Assembly (NCBI RefSeq): GCF_030247195.1
Contig: NC_080672.1
Span: 806,001-870,000, forward strand
Length of the DNA: 64,000 bases
Direction: 5' to 3'
From: Topomyia yanbarensis
Lineage: Eukaryota; Arthropoda; Insecta; Diptera; Culicidae
The position numbers were made by a program, and so were the translations under genes. Positions 9,943 through 22,367 of the stretch are shown piece after piece (within the stretch, counting starts at the first letter, position 1; each line of letters opens with the position of its first letter). A model generated the notes under the pieces. That model did not search any database, was not told the origin of the DNA, and was given only the letters and a program-made list of their open reading frames with translations.

Positions 9943-10044
9943 CAGTCTGAATAATCGATTATTTTCCCTTGAAAAAGGGCACCAAAAGCTGCCGAAACGT
10001 CGGACAATCTAAAATTAAATCTTTTACCTAAATTATTCAGACTG
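9943..10044. repeat. Short inverted-repeat cassette with hammerhead-like core
   Basis: CAGTCTGAATAAT (9943-9955) and its reverse complement ATTATTCAGACTG (10032-10044) enclose 76 bp. Inside, 9968-10003 reads CTTGAAAAAGGGCACC then AGCTGCCGAAACGTCGG, with a GGCA/TGCC stem before CGAAACG. This resembles the motif in the Penelope-like arms, with a poorer 5' core (CTTGAAA). Confidence 0.4.
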
Positions 10045-11750
10045 TGAAAGCCGCAAATACCTGTAATGAACGCATGGTTTGTTCATTATGTTATGATTTT
10101 ATTACAATAAGGTGTGAAGCTCTAAAGATGCCCAAGATAAAACACATAACTCCGTACCCTATTCACCAAAACACAGACATCCAATTCCCAGTATTACTTC
10201 GCCATAAACATAAAACATACCGGGCTAATTCTTTTTCGGGGTTTCCTCAATTTCCTACCACTCTGCTGCAGTAAGCAGAGGAAGTTGTTTACACTGTTTT
10301 ATTCCGTGCCGGATACTGAGCTAAGACTCGTGGTAGTCTTCTCATCTTTCGGCACGTGGTAAACAGTAATCTTTATTTCTTTCTGAAACGCGAACCAAAG
10401 TTGTAAATAATAGAACCCCCCCCCATCTCCATGAGTTGGATCCGAAAAGAACACCCCACTCCAAGCTCGAAATCAACGAGGAAACGAGTCGACGGGGGCG
10501 GACGGGAGGAACGGGAACCGTTTTGTTGCATATTGGATACAAAACTTTCACCCCGTGGCGCGAATATTTTCATTCCGCCATAAATATTTTTCGTGCTGCG
10601 TGCTATCGTCCTGGTTGCATGCATTCAGATATATTTTTTTTCCGCACAGATACATCCAACCATTCATAGCGATCGAATTTGCTAGTTGTGCGACGAGAAA
10701 ATTGCGTGAACGGTAGATCTGGGTCAACGAACAATGTAATACTATGGTTATTGTGGTGCATCTCTGTGGTATCGAAGCGAATTGATTTATTTTCCCCACT
10801 CTGCCGCAGTAACGGAACGCAGTTTCAATTGTGGACAGAAGAAGAGAAGATCAATTCTTTCAATAAAATAGAAATAGGTAATATTTCGTCATCAGCAGCG
10901 CAATAAAGAGCTTTGAATTTCTCCGTATTTGTTATACCAGATTCACGCTCAATTTCACAGTTTATGTTGTTTTCAGGACTGGCTTTACAAGCAATGATAA
11001 ATGTCACATTGCAGCGAAATGACCGACCTCTTAATTTAGAAACATAGTCTTCATTATTGCCGTCATGAGTGAAGTTGACGAAAAAACACTGCTCCAACCA
11101 TGTATGTTGTCAGAGGAGGATATAAGAATAGGAATATAAGGAACTTAATGTTGCAATTAGCTGCAGCATTTTAGCCGCTCTCAATGGTTATCAACTGATG
11201 TCCATGCGAGTGAATTAACGAGATAAAACAGCAGATAGGCGTCAATATACAACTCAGGAGTGCGACTAAAATGTTGTGACTGGTTGCATCTTTATGTTAG
11301 TATGTTGTGATTATCGTTTCGATTTCATCACTTCAGTGTGTGGTGCTCGATTTTTCTTTGTATCACAAATGATAACGTGGCTTTAAAGATCAACGATTCA
11401 TTTCAATTATTGAACACGTAGCGAAGCATCGTCTCCCATTCTTTTTTGTTCGTTATAAAATAAAAGGATAGAGTGTAGATATCAGGTAGAAAGGAAAAGA
11501 AAAAGAATCGGTCCATCGAAATCGACCTACGAGCACCTGTGTCGTCTATTCCGTACACTCAATACAAGCACGCTCCGATCTTCTTATTCTGGTTGAGAGA
11601 AAACGATATTTTCGAAAGTATGTTACGTTTACACTATTCATATCGCTTTTTTATTTGTTTATTTACCATCCGACTATATAGTTTAAATGATTTGGGTGAG
11701 AAAAGTCCTTTTAAGTTGGCCTCCTCCTACTCAGTACCGTCTTTACATAT
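10045..11750. other. No gene or element recognised
   Basis: Several overlapping short frames occur on both strands (10342-11097) but none shows a known motif, and they shadow each other. No terminal repeats were found. Confidence 0.35.
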
Positions 11751-11754
11751 GGGC

Positions 11755-11830
11755 ACGCAGGCCTGGGCCGGGGGACCCGGGATTTGAAGGGCCCTGCACG
11801 TTAGATGGATTTAAATCCATACTAACGTCT
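11755..11830. repeat. GGGCCCGG-type repeat terminus
   Basis: GGCCTGGGCCGGGGGACCCGGG then AAGGGCCC resembles the ends of the hAT-like element at 41294-43890, though no partner end was found. Confidence 0.35.
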
Positions 11831-11956
11831 GTATTTGGAGAATTGTATTCGTAATTGTTTATTTGGTGTTTTAACCTGACGGTCATTCACCCGTATATTC
11901 GAAGAAAAGTAACTCGATTATTTGTATCTTTTATAGTTCAAAATTTATATTGGTAT

Positions 11957-12724
11957 TACACCTAGGTTTTTTATACATTTACGGCGTAAAAAACCGCGAG
12001 GCGAAAATGCGCATAAAAACCCCAGCAAAAAACTATTTTTGGAAGTTTTTTATCGCACGGCTTTCGCAAAAATATTGTAAGACCTTTTGAATGCAAAAGA
12101 TTTAGAATATTTTTGCGGAAGTCGCCATCTTGGATTTCGAAATGGCGTCAAACATAAATTTCTGACACCTACGCATCAAAACCATTCCGAAAATACCCAT
12201 ATTGCATGGGTTAGAGCAAATTTCGCTAAACCGGAAGTCGCCATCTTGGATTTTAAAATGGCGTCAAACATAAATTTCTGGCACCTACTCGTCAAATGCA
12301 TTCCGAAAATACCCATATTGTTGAGGTGCGGGCCATATGCAGTCTTCAAAACCCGTATCTTCCATCTTTCCGAAAGTCTTCTAAGTCTTTTGCATTCAAA
12401 AGAACTTTCGCAAAAAACGTGTTAATTGCGACATCCGCGCAAAAAAAACTGTCAAAATTTTTCTAAATTCTTTGCATTTGGATGTACTTAGAATTTTTTT
12501 CAAAAAAAATGTCAAGTCTTTTGCAATAAAAAGAAATATTTTTGCGTAATCCGTGCAAAAAAAAAACCTTCAAAAATATTGCGAGTCTTTTGCTGAGAGT
12601 TTTTTTAACGCGGATTTACGGATTAACGCGATTTTTTCTACGCGGATTTTCCAATTACGGCGGATTCTTTTACGCGGAATCCGCGTAAAAAAACTCCTAA
12701 AAACCGCGTAAAAACCTGAGTGTG
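11957..12724. repeat. Fold-back repeat (ACGCGG / GTAAAAAACCGCG) with internal duplication
   Basis: The ends share inverted AGGTTTTT...ACGCGG-type sequence (CCTAGGTTTTTTATAC at left; GTAAAAACCTGAG at right). A second inverted pair lies inside: TTTTGAATGCAAAAGA near 12083 and TCTTTTGCATTCAAAA near 12387. Between them is a tandem duplication with 116-bp period carrying GTCGCCATCTTGG and AAATGGCGTCAAACATAAA (from 12121 and 12237). Confidence 0.6.
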
Positions 12725-13389
12725 TTTTATCAATATCCCATCTCGATTAAAACTTATATATTTTGGACTACTCACATACAAAGTTTGGAAGGAACCGAAC
12801 TGTAGCGATAAACAGAACACAATGTCTAATACTATGTCTAAGTCTGGCAAGCAGTCTGCGGATGTGGCAAAATGATTCAGGTCTTCATCATATTTGGAAC
12901 TGTACAAAAACAAACCAGAAACAGAAAATCACGCCAAACTCTACTTTTTTGAGGTCTCGCGAAGGTCTTAAACTGTTATGGCCGGATTTGGCATCCTCCA
13001 CTATATCCGAACCCTTTTAGACTAGCACGGAACAAATGTTGTTTTTGAACTAAATGCAGTCAGCCTTCAAACATTTGCTCTGTAGAGAAAAAGTGAGCTA
13101 TCTTGCAGTGGCAAAGTTTCCCCTAACAAAAAAAATCTTGTAACATTAAAATCCCCAGTGCAAGTAAATTTGAAAATCACAAAACTATAAAAAGTAGCGA
13201 TCCCATTCTTTTTGTCTTTAATAATATTTTATGAGAAATCTTCACGGTCATTTAAGGTGAAACGATGAAGCCAGAGTAAAATTTTGAGCCACTTCCTTTA
13301 CGAAGAAAGACTTGAGTTTTTCATCTTAGAAAATCTCAATGACCTCGACTGGGACTAAACCTAGACACACTGGGGTAAACAGCAGTTAG
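12725..13389. other. Nothing recognised
   Basis: AT-rich DNA; opposed short frames at 12638-13020 lack recognisable motifs. Confidence 0.35.
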
Positions 13390-13880
13390 GCTTATTATTT
13401 ACCCCTTTCATGCCCGACTTTTTTCTAGTGCATGTAGGGTTACAAAACAATTTTTCCTTGGAAATGGTGGAGTCAAGAAACACAAAAAGCCTTTTTAGGT
13501 GCTTCGCTCGCAGTGCTAGAAGCTGCTCAAATTTTACCTTCCAATGCTCAAAACAATTCTCCTAGAATATTTACAATTGTTCAAATGCGTGGAAACTTAG
13601 CCAAAGACAGTCTAAATTGATAAGTTTAATCAGTTTTTAATAATATGGCAACATAACGAAGACATATAAAAAATTTCATTTTCCGTCGTCAACTTCAACT
13701 ATCCCTGGCAGCACTGCTCCATCAAAATCCAGTAAGACTATTTGCAATAACAGCCGTTCTAGATCTAATCCTTGTAACTGTCAATACTCAAATGAAAGGC
13801 AATAATCACATTTATTAACATTACTTGTTTTTGTGAGTAAATATTTCCTCAATCAAAAGTTATAGATGTATGAAAACCGT
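13390..13880. repeat. Dispersed repeat, inverted partner of 2120-2625
   Basis: Carries CTTTCATGCCCGAC, ACAATTCTCCTAGAAT, AACGAAGACATAT, AGCACTGCTCC and TTACTTGTTTTTGTGAG in the reverse order and sense of 2120-2625. Confidence 0.6.
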
Positions 13881-14639
13881 CGTAATAAATGAGTATACGA
13901 AATGGCAATTGAATTCCATAATAAAATCTCACCTCAAAAAACAAAATTCGGACGAAATGTGATAAACAATTACAAAGAACCGTTATATACATTCCTACTG
14001 TGAGAATGAAACATTAGTGAACATTACATAGCCGCGCTTAGAACCAACATTATGTCGATTGATTTCAAGGGTGGTAAGCTTAGGCTAAGTGAAATGTTTA
14101 TTAGAATTGTGGCTATTTCCGAAGTTGGACGCCGACTCTATGCAGTTCCATCACATTAAGAATGCTGTACTGCGCACAATCCACAAGTTCGTACTATTGT
14201 AACTCACGTAGTTCATTAATTAGCGAACTATATTTGACACTGTATGCATTTTAAGACTTAGCGATCGAGATAACTGTCATACGCTAATGAGAAAAATTCA
14301 ACAGGTTAAACCCAACTTATAATTTAAAGGTCAAGTGTAAGTAGCACAATATTGAGTTAAATTACATATCAGGTTCCTTATTACTAATAGACAGTTAAAC
14401 AATATCACAGAAACCGCAAACTTTTTATGTTATCGAGGAATCGGCAAACTCAAAGGCTGCACAAGGAAAGATCCATATCATTGAAGAAAGTGGTTCGTGG
14501 AATCCAAAGGATGTCCGATGGAATCCCGGCAATAATAATAATGAAGTACCGCGTGTTCTTCTCTCTAGCCGGAAATTTAAGCGGAACAGCAATTCGGGCA
14601 GAAATTTTGTGAGCTCTGTATAATTTTAAACACCGAGAT
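13881..14639. other. Nothing recognised
   Basis: AT-rich DNA with no supported gene, RNA or terminal repeat. Confidence 0.35.
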
Positions 14640-15510
14640 AGGTGATGCGAGTTCCAAACCGGTAAGATGAACCGTGAAATCTTCTAAATGAACCCGAACT
14701 GCCGATTTGCTATCGCTATGATCTTGGTCATATCAGAATTCAAGGACAGTTTGTGATCAAGAATTACACCCAGATCACAGATTTCATTGACCCCATCGAT
14801 ACTGTAATTGAAGACGAACGGCTCGTTCTTCCTGTGGAACGTCATCACGGAGCATTTGGTTGATTACGGGCAGAATGTTCATTCGACACTGCTTCACAAA
14901 GCGATCCAATAATGATTGCAGTCGGAGGCAGCTCTCGATTGACTGGATAAGACTAAGTAGAGCTTAAGTACAGCTTAAGGTCGTCAGCAAAGACGATCTT
15001 GCACCCGGAACTCAGCCCTACAGCTAGATCATTAGAAAACAGTGTGAAGAGCAGTGGATCCAAATTGTTGCCTTGTGGTACACCTGATGTATTGGTAAAC
15101 GGAGCCGATACATAAGAATCACAAGTTTCACTCAAAGCGTTCTGTGCTTAAGATAAGAGCGTAGCCACTTCGTAAGCGTGTCTGACGCTTCTAACTTGGA
15201 AAACTTCTTGAGAAGAATCTCATTGTCAATTCAATCAAAAACTGCTTTCAATTCCGTGCATATAAAGTCCACTTGTGTTGTCTTCTCCATACAATTGATG
15301 CAACGATTGCTTCCAAACGTCGAGAAACTTAGCCTGGTTAAATGATTCGTAAAATATGCGACACAAAGTGACGGCACAGCGACAGTAAACAGTAGCTGGA
15401 ATCCCATCCGGTCCAGGGGAGAAAGAGCCTTTTAACCTTCTTGCAGCAGCGATGAGCATGTCGGGTGAAACCAGAAAGGTACTTAAGTCGGTAATATCAC
15501 TCATACAGAT
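14640..15510 (-). pseudogene. Decayed CR1/T1/Q-like LINE reverse transcriptase
   Basis: On the minus strand, pieces in three frames give the reverse transcriptase boxes in correct order. SFSPGPDGIPATVY comes first (near 15420), then a motif-A-like ELKAVFD (about 15245), SGVPQGNNLDPLLF (about 15060) and FADDLKLYL (about 14975), which keeps the catalytic Asp-Asp pair. Downstream a frame resembling MTFHRKNEPFVFNY and DLGVILDHKLS follows. Nonsense codons and frameshifts separate the boxes, so it is inactive. The wording (YxxDLK, PQGxxLxPLLF) points to the CR1 group, which includes Anopheles T1 and Q; that is inference from memory. Confidence 0.85.
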
Positions 15511-15539
15511 ATCTCTACGGTATCTGGTGGAATATATAG

Positions 15540-16715
15540 TTACGTATTAGGATTCATACACAAGTTTTTAAAAAAGATTTCACTTGTTCGATGACAAATA
15601 TTATAAACTGGTTGGTAGTTCTGACTGAACTGAACTAACCAACTACTGACTACCTAGTCGGGAACTGCAGCGTCGGCGATTATTCTGTTGTGTCGTGTAA
15701 ATGATGACCTGGCGTCTCGCTCCTGGTTACTGGCTGATGCAATATTGGTGACCGGATGCATTGACGTGTGCACATGTGGGGATCGACATTTGATGACTTC
15801 TGGGCAAGTGTATGCATAACTATATATTGCATAATAAAGTTTGCGCCCATTGAGGGAAGCTGAGAGCTCAAACGTAGACTTGTTCCAAGTTAAGCCCATG
15901 GGTAATGTTCACACGTGAACAAGCATGTTGCATTTCGCACTGTTGTTTTTGTTCCTGTCGCATCGGAATACATTGTAAGCACTGCCGAAAAGTTATGAAG
16001 ACTCAATTCGATCATCGAGTCCAGCTTCTGTTATAATAATCACTTCGAAATTGCAATCACGTACAGAAAGAAAATCAGTATCAATTTTGGTTCGCAAGCC
16101 TTGTACGTTCTGGCAATAAAGCCAGAAACATGGAGTGATTTACTTAGCACAAATCGAGTTGTGCTTGCAAACAAACAACGTGATAGTATGTGCCGCAATG
16201 TGGCACGATGTGCTGTAGTGTTCAACAAAGCAAAAACACTGGTTGCTATGATCGTTAAACAGTGTTTTTTGACTACTTTTCAGTTGACAGAAGTGAGCTT
16301 CAATATTCCACACATTGTGAAGTGATTGTGTATTACTAGGGATCGTATTCTTATATCATGTTTTCGTAGCTAATATATATTATATATTTGCACTTTTTGC
16401 GTCTTTTTCCGAGATTTCAACAATTTGATAGTTGAAAATACTCCGTTGAAAATCCGTAAACAAATTTTACTTTGTTGAGAATTGTCAAGCTGAATTGAGT
16501 GTGCAAGTACTAGGTGACCAGAAATTTAGTTTGTGGGGAGAGAGGGGTTGATGTTATTTACCGTATTAATCAGAAAATGTTGAAATTCTACAAAAATATT
16601 TTCTCAGATGATAAACTGAGGCATTCATCTTCCAATATTCATCCAGTGAATAATTTTTTTTTAATATTTCTAAGGGGTTACATACAATCTCGCGCGAAAA
16701 ATTTGAATAAAGTTT
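15540..16715. other. No gene recognised
   Basis: A small inverted repeat (GGTTGGTAGTT / AACTAACCAACTAC) lies near 15612-15652. Overlapping frames at 15654-15899 and 16040-16325 show no domain. Confidence 0.35.
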
Positions 16716-16719
16716 GAAT

Positions 16720-17040
16720 TTAGATAAAGGTATGAAGCAATGATAGGAATGAATAACAAATAAATAAAATTGAACTAAATGAGGAAGCTGACAGTTAAAA
16801 TAATGGAAAAAATGTTAATAATAGGTATGCAAACAGTCAAAAACCTTCCAATATAAAAATAGAAAACCAATCCAAAGCGGAGAAACAATTGAAAATGGGC
16901 GAAATTAAAACAATGGTAAAAAGCAAAATTAAACAGGTTGGTTAATGGAAACAACAAACTTAAAAGAAGAAAATGGAACTGTACAAAAAATGTAAAAACA
17001 GAATGCAAAATGTCGAAAACAGGTAAATGGTAAAATAAAA
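16720..17040. repeat. A-rich degenerate tract, left part
   Basis: A loosely repeated AATGAAAAAAT/AAACAATG composition that resumes at 18420-19080 after an inserted repeat. In reverse complement it matches the style of 35500-35985, 37430-37800 and 42330-43600. Confidence 0.5.
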
Positions 17041-18418
17041 ACCTATTTTAATCCACCTAGCGGTGCAATTGTGCCTTTCTCAATCATGAATCACGAGAAT
17101 GTGTGCGTTGTTTATATTCATTAAAAGCTTTTAAATGCATATATTACATTTTATTATTATACATCACATGACAACTATATACAGGAAAATAAATCATTAT
17201 TCGAGTTCTAAAATTTTGGAAAAGAAAAAACAGCCACGGTAATATTGAACTGAAAAAAGTCCCAAAAAGTCGATTTTTATAAAAAAAAATTTTTCGAGAT
17301 AACATAAAATCTCGACGTTTCATGCATTTTAAAGATGTTTGGCATCAAAAATACGAATTCGATTTCTGAAATTTTATGGGGTCCCCCCTTTGAAAAAAAA
17401 ATTTGAGTTCCGGCTTATATGGGAATTTCATATGTGACCGGACGGTTTAGTCTATATTTCCGGAACCATATAAGCGATCCGTACGAAATTTTATAGACAT
17501 CTATGGCGATATTATAGCTATCATTTGGGACTAAGTTTGTGAAAATTGGCCCAACCATTTCCGGGAAACTGATGTGAGTTCGTAAATTTTGAAAGATGGC
17601 CGCTTTTCCCGGGCACTTCCGGAACCGTCTATGGTGGTTAATGTAGTCAACGAAAGTTTGGTTGGCCGTCGGTGACCTAGAACAGCAAATTTAAGTTGTT
17701 TGAGAGACATTTTAGCGAAATTTTTACCTTTTTTGCTTTCATCGGAGTATCGGTTTGAATCACAATTTGCTATGTGATCGCACGCCACAACCTGTAACTC
17801 CGGAACCGGAAGTCGGATCGGGATGAAATTAAATTGCTATTTACGGGGACGCAATACCTTTCATTTGAGACTAAGTTTGGTCGAATCGGTCTAGCCATCT
17901 CCGAGAAACCGATGTGAGTGTTATTCTGAATTTAGATACTTCCGCCGGGGCTTCCGGAACCGAGAATGGTGGCCAATGTGGCCAAATAGACTTTTAATGG
18001 ATGCTAGTGACCTAATACTACAAATCGAAGCAGTTGTGGTCATATTTTGGAAAAATTTTCACCTTTATACATTCATTGCAGAATTTATTAAAATCGACAT
18101 TTTCTGCATGTTCGTACTTATAACCCTGTAATTCCGGAACCGGAAGTCGGATCCATTAGAAATTCAATAGCAGCCTATGGGAACGTTGCACCTTTCATTT
18201 GAGACTAAGTTTGTCAAAATAGGTTCAGCCATCTCTGAGAAAAATGAGTGACATTTTTGGTCACATACACACACACATACATACATACATACACACACAG
18301 ACATTTGCCGAACTCGACGAACTGAATCGAATGGTATATGTCACTCGGCCCTCCGGGCCTCCGTAAAAAAGTCGGTTTTCGGAGCAATTGCAATACCTTT
18401 CTATTGAGAAAGGCAAAA
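17041..18418 (+). repeat. Aedes-type CCTTTCTC...GAGAAAGGC dispersed repeat
   Basis: Starts CCACCTAGCGGTGCAATTG followed by TGCCTTTCTC and ends CCTTTCTATTGAGAAAGGC. Internally, blocks of about 300 bp recur (CCGGAACCGGAAGTCGGATC, TTTCATTTGAGACTAAGTTTG, CCATCTCTGAGAAA). A (CATA)n/(CACA)n microsatellite is at 18263-18301, followed by GACATTTGCCGAACTCGACG. No coding capacity. From memory this family is abundant in Aedes. Confidence 0.75.
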
Positions 18419-18419
18419 A

Positions 18420-19080
18420 TCGAAAATTAAATATCAAAAATATAAAAGCAAAGCTACAAACAGTAAACAAATATAGAAATAAACATAATGAATCCCCTGA
18501 GTTAGACGTAGATGTAATAATAATATACAACGGTTGACATATAAAAATTGGTAACATAATACAAACATGAAAACTTGAAAATTGATAAAAATGTTCCAAA
18601 ATAGAAAAAATGATGAAGATCAAGTATAGAATAAATATATACAAATAAAATAACTAAGAAAAATAAAAAAATTAACGATTTTAATTAACTCTCCAAAAGG
18701 CATGCTAAAATTGTGACACAATCAATCGCTCCTTTCTTGTCGTTTTATCAGTAAGAGAATCAAAAGCCTGAAAACGCTCGATCATTTGTATTTTAAATTA
18801 AAAGTCCTTCAAAAATAGGGAACTATAACTAGCCGGGCCTCTGAGACCCCTGGCGTTTTAAGGGTTAAAAGGGACTAAGTTGGAATTGAATAAATTTAAT
18901 GGAACAATATAAATAGAAGTAAATGAAAACAATCAGACATTGATGAAAAAATAGGAAACAGGAATTTAAGCGAAAATAGCCCAAACACGGACAAAAGTGA
19001 AATTATAGAAACATGTAGTATCAAAATGGTTTAAATAGGTAAAAATGAAAGTGCTGGAAGACATGGGAAAAATATGATTA
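18420..19080. repeat. A-rich degenerate tract, right part
   Basis: Continuation of the A-rich sequence interrupted at 17041-18418; no gene. Confidence 0.5.
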
Positions 19081-19138
19081 GGGCACAGTAGCCATATAAT
19101 ACGTTTATTATGCAACGTTGCCTCTATCTTTCAAATAA

Positions 19139-20880
19139 AAAACTACAAGGGGCAGCCCTATGGGGTTGCACGAACTGTAGACGTAGGACTATACTACTAC
19201 TTAATGTAAAATATTTATTTTCTTAGTACTTAGTGTGTGGGAAAAACACCCGGACCGGTGAAGAAAAATCAAATTTTAGACAATATAATCACATCTCATG
19301 TATAGACCAAGCTTTCTAGTTGCTCTCAAACAGATCCTAAAAGTTCAAACACCCATGGATAACCCCAAGTTTGTAGATGTGTTTCGATGCCACAGGATTG
19401 TAAAATGGTTAATATTACGTCATGAAAATTCAATTCTTCCGTGACATTTTGTTTTGCCTGCAAAATGCCCTGTGTGTATGCAAAGCTCCTGATTTTTTGG
19501 GATATTAGCATTGATCGGAAAAATGCTTTCCAACGCTGCGCATTGCATACATACAGGACATTTTGCAAGTCACCAGAAGCTGTTCATTTTACCACCGCCA
19601 CATGTTCAATTTACCCACTCGTTATAAACATGTCTCATTTTTGGACATGGTTAGAAATCAAGAATCATGTTTGAAAAAATGTGTTTATGACGAAGTATTT
19701 TTACCAGATATGTACAAAACATGTCTAACAAGAAACATATAAGGTGATTGTAATATCTCATTCAATTATTAGTTAGAAAATAATGACTTTGCTTAACGTG
19801 TTCATTTTACCGCCAGTTCCACTACCTACCAACACATTCGCCACAAACATTGAACCCAAGCGCACAATGCAAAATGAGTCAACGCTGATGATGATGGGTA
19901 GAGCGAAAGAGAGAACTAGTACCACCACGACACTATTAGCGCATTTCACCAAAATTCAACGCGGCCATTCCCGATTGAAAGGAACGGCCGCGCTTAGCCC
20001 ATCTGTCATAATATCGTGATTTTGCATAGCGAAGGGCTGAATGATAACACATTTTGTTCCAAAAACAGCCCTGCGTTATGCAACACTTTGTGCAGGTTGA
20101 TTATACCAGTTGCCAGTGGGGCCAAATTCACCAAGTTCCGTAAAATTCCTTTTAAATTACAGAATTGATAAAATTGCTGGGATGAGCTAAACTAATTAAT
20201 CAAATCCTGTTTTAAAAACTGTCCTTGCGTTTAAACCAAAATGGGAAGCTTAATACTACAACTACATTACTTAATTTCAAGCGCAAATAGCAAATACATT
20301 TGCAAGTTAAACCAAAAATTTACTGGCAACATTACAGCGGCATTTAGGAAGCAGTTGGAGCGGTCGCCTGTTGGACGACACAGTTTAGCGTCCCTCCACA
20401 GCCAGTGTAACGGACTTCTAACTCAGCTACACTAGCTGTAAAAAACACAGCGCAGTGATCTGCTTCGCCAGCCGTTCAACAGGGAACTGAGCGTGTCTGG
20501 CCAAGTCCGTTCTTTAAATAGTCGATGATGACGTCATTCATAGAAGCGTAGCGCGCTAGGTACACCAATCTGTCGTACAGGGCTTGGGAAGCGCTATCTT
20601 CTGTGTGTTAATGCGCGATATTTTGACAAGGTTGTATATTATTTAATTTTTTAATGCTATGATATCAAAAATCTTTGGGTTTATCTGTTGGAATCTATTC
20701 TTAGAAGTATTTTGGGGCGATTTGCACAAAAAATTTGAAAATTTATCGTGAGATGGCTGACTTATATACGTTTAAAATTGGACCACTTTTCGTTACATAC
20801 CATTTTTGTAGAATTTGCAGAGTGCACCCCCATATCGAAAACAAAGACGTAGTCCTACGTCAAAATTTCCAAAAGGATAA
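19139..20880 (+). mobile_element. Unnamed dispersed repeat, copy 1
   Basis: Begins CTACAAGGGGCAGCCCTATG and reaches GACGTAGTCCTACGTC near 20848-20863. A collinear inverted copy is at 30300-31972. Best-conserved blocks are 19790-19930 and 20340-20880. A CRE-like TGACGTCA (20529-20536) and TTTAAATA (20512-20519) could belong to a promoter, as in an LTR or 5'UTR, but this is speculative. No domain was recognised in its short frames. Confidence 0.6.
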
Positions 20881-20899
20881 GAATTTTCTCACCGGATAT

Positions 20900-22328
20900 T
20901 CTAGACTTTTTCGTAACTACATTGGAAGACCAGCTTTCACAGCTTCGAAAACTCACCTTCTACTTTATTTTATCTCAATGACCAGTCCGCATTATCTCCA
21001 CAATACAAAATTCTAGTTATCGAATGCTTCATCCCTAGTCGTAACTCTCTGACATCGTAATAAATTGCCCCCGATTCAATAATTTGAAACGAATGAGTAT
21101 TTTTACATACAGTCTTCGACAATATTATGTAATTTTGATACCTACACATTTGTCTTGAACATAGTTTGCACGAAAAGTCATAATGAAAAAAGTTACATTA
21201 ACAATACTAGATTTAAGAAAACGCCTTATGAATCGATAACCTTTGGTCCTACAAGCTCAAGTTCTTCGAAAAAAATTCTTCACTATGAGCATTTTTAAAA
21301 CTTTGTCGAATCCACCAACTTTCAACCTCATCAGCAGTGTTGCAAATCGAGCGAGAAGCACATCAAGCCCGTTTGTTCGCGGGCGTGTACGAATAGCATG
21401 CCTAGCGTTCTTCATCGTTCGCAATCGAGTGAAGCAAAACCGCGAGCGGGAATGCTCGCGAGAAACCCAAGCTTTCTTGCAAGCTTTCATCTAGTAGGTA
21501 GCGCATTTCTAGGAAGCTTTGCTCGCGAATGCTCGTCTGCTGTGTTACCTCGCAAGCAGGAAATACATTGGAGAGTACAGGCGAGTGTGAATGCTCGACG
21601 AGCATGGACTACTAAGAGTGTTCTCGTTATTTCGCGTTAAAGAGAACGGCTATTAACGCGCGAACGAACGAGAATAGCATCACTGCTCGTCAGTATAAAA
21701 GTTATTTTTTAGTTCGATCATAGTAAGCCATGCCTAATTTCAATTGTTATCAGATCGTGGGGAATATTACGGGGAATTATTACGAACAATTCCTCCAAAG
21801 ACATCAAAAGCGGACCCTACACGAGCAGAAATATTGACAATGAATCATATATTGATCAATATATTGATGGTGTAAGGTAATCTTGAAAATATTGATTCTG
21901 TAGAATTTAAATACGATTGATGGATTGAAGCTGTTGCACTATTTTTTTCTTTTTCCTGGTTTAAACTTCCACTACATTGGATCCATATTAGATTTATGGT
22001 AAACAAACAACTTCCTAGTCTTACACTGTCAGATAGTGAAGATGAGTAAAATTCATATTATCCCTGTACATCAACACACTCCGTACGTCAAATATTTGCG
22101 TAAAAGTCCCCACACAAACTGCTCATCGTTCAGTTAACGATCCGCATCTGGGTTGGCAAAACTGTTTCACGACTCCCATCGCATTGCTGCCTTATTTTTC
22201 TAAACATCAAATGCACTGCCACAAATCTGTTTACCTTATTTATTATAGGCGGACACAAAAAGAACAAATTGTGTCCTGCTTGGTTCGTTTTTTTCCAACG
22301 CCTCCTTCGTCAGGGGATGCTACGATAC
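20900..22328. other. No gene recognised
   Basis: Bases 21350-21680 are GC-richer with opposed open frames (21243-21640) rich in GCTCGCGA-type sequence, but they show no motif. The rest is AT-rich. Confidence 0.35.
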
Positions 22329-22343
22329 TAGAGATGGGCACGA
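22329..22343. repeat. Solo hAT-MITE terminus
   Basis: TAGAGATGGGCACGAAC here resembles the terminus of the MITE at 44355-44862; no partner end was found. Confidence 0.35.
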
Positions 22344-22367
22344 ACGAAACTTTCACATCACATTACA

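Noticed and set aside
9943..10044. A Rho-independent terminator-like hairpin
   Set aside because: The genome is eukaryotic, and the inverted repeats are 76 bp apart with no U tract; an element-derived inverted repeat is more likely.
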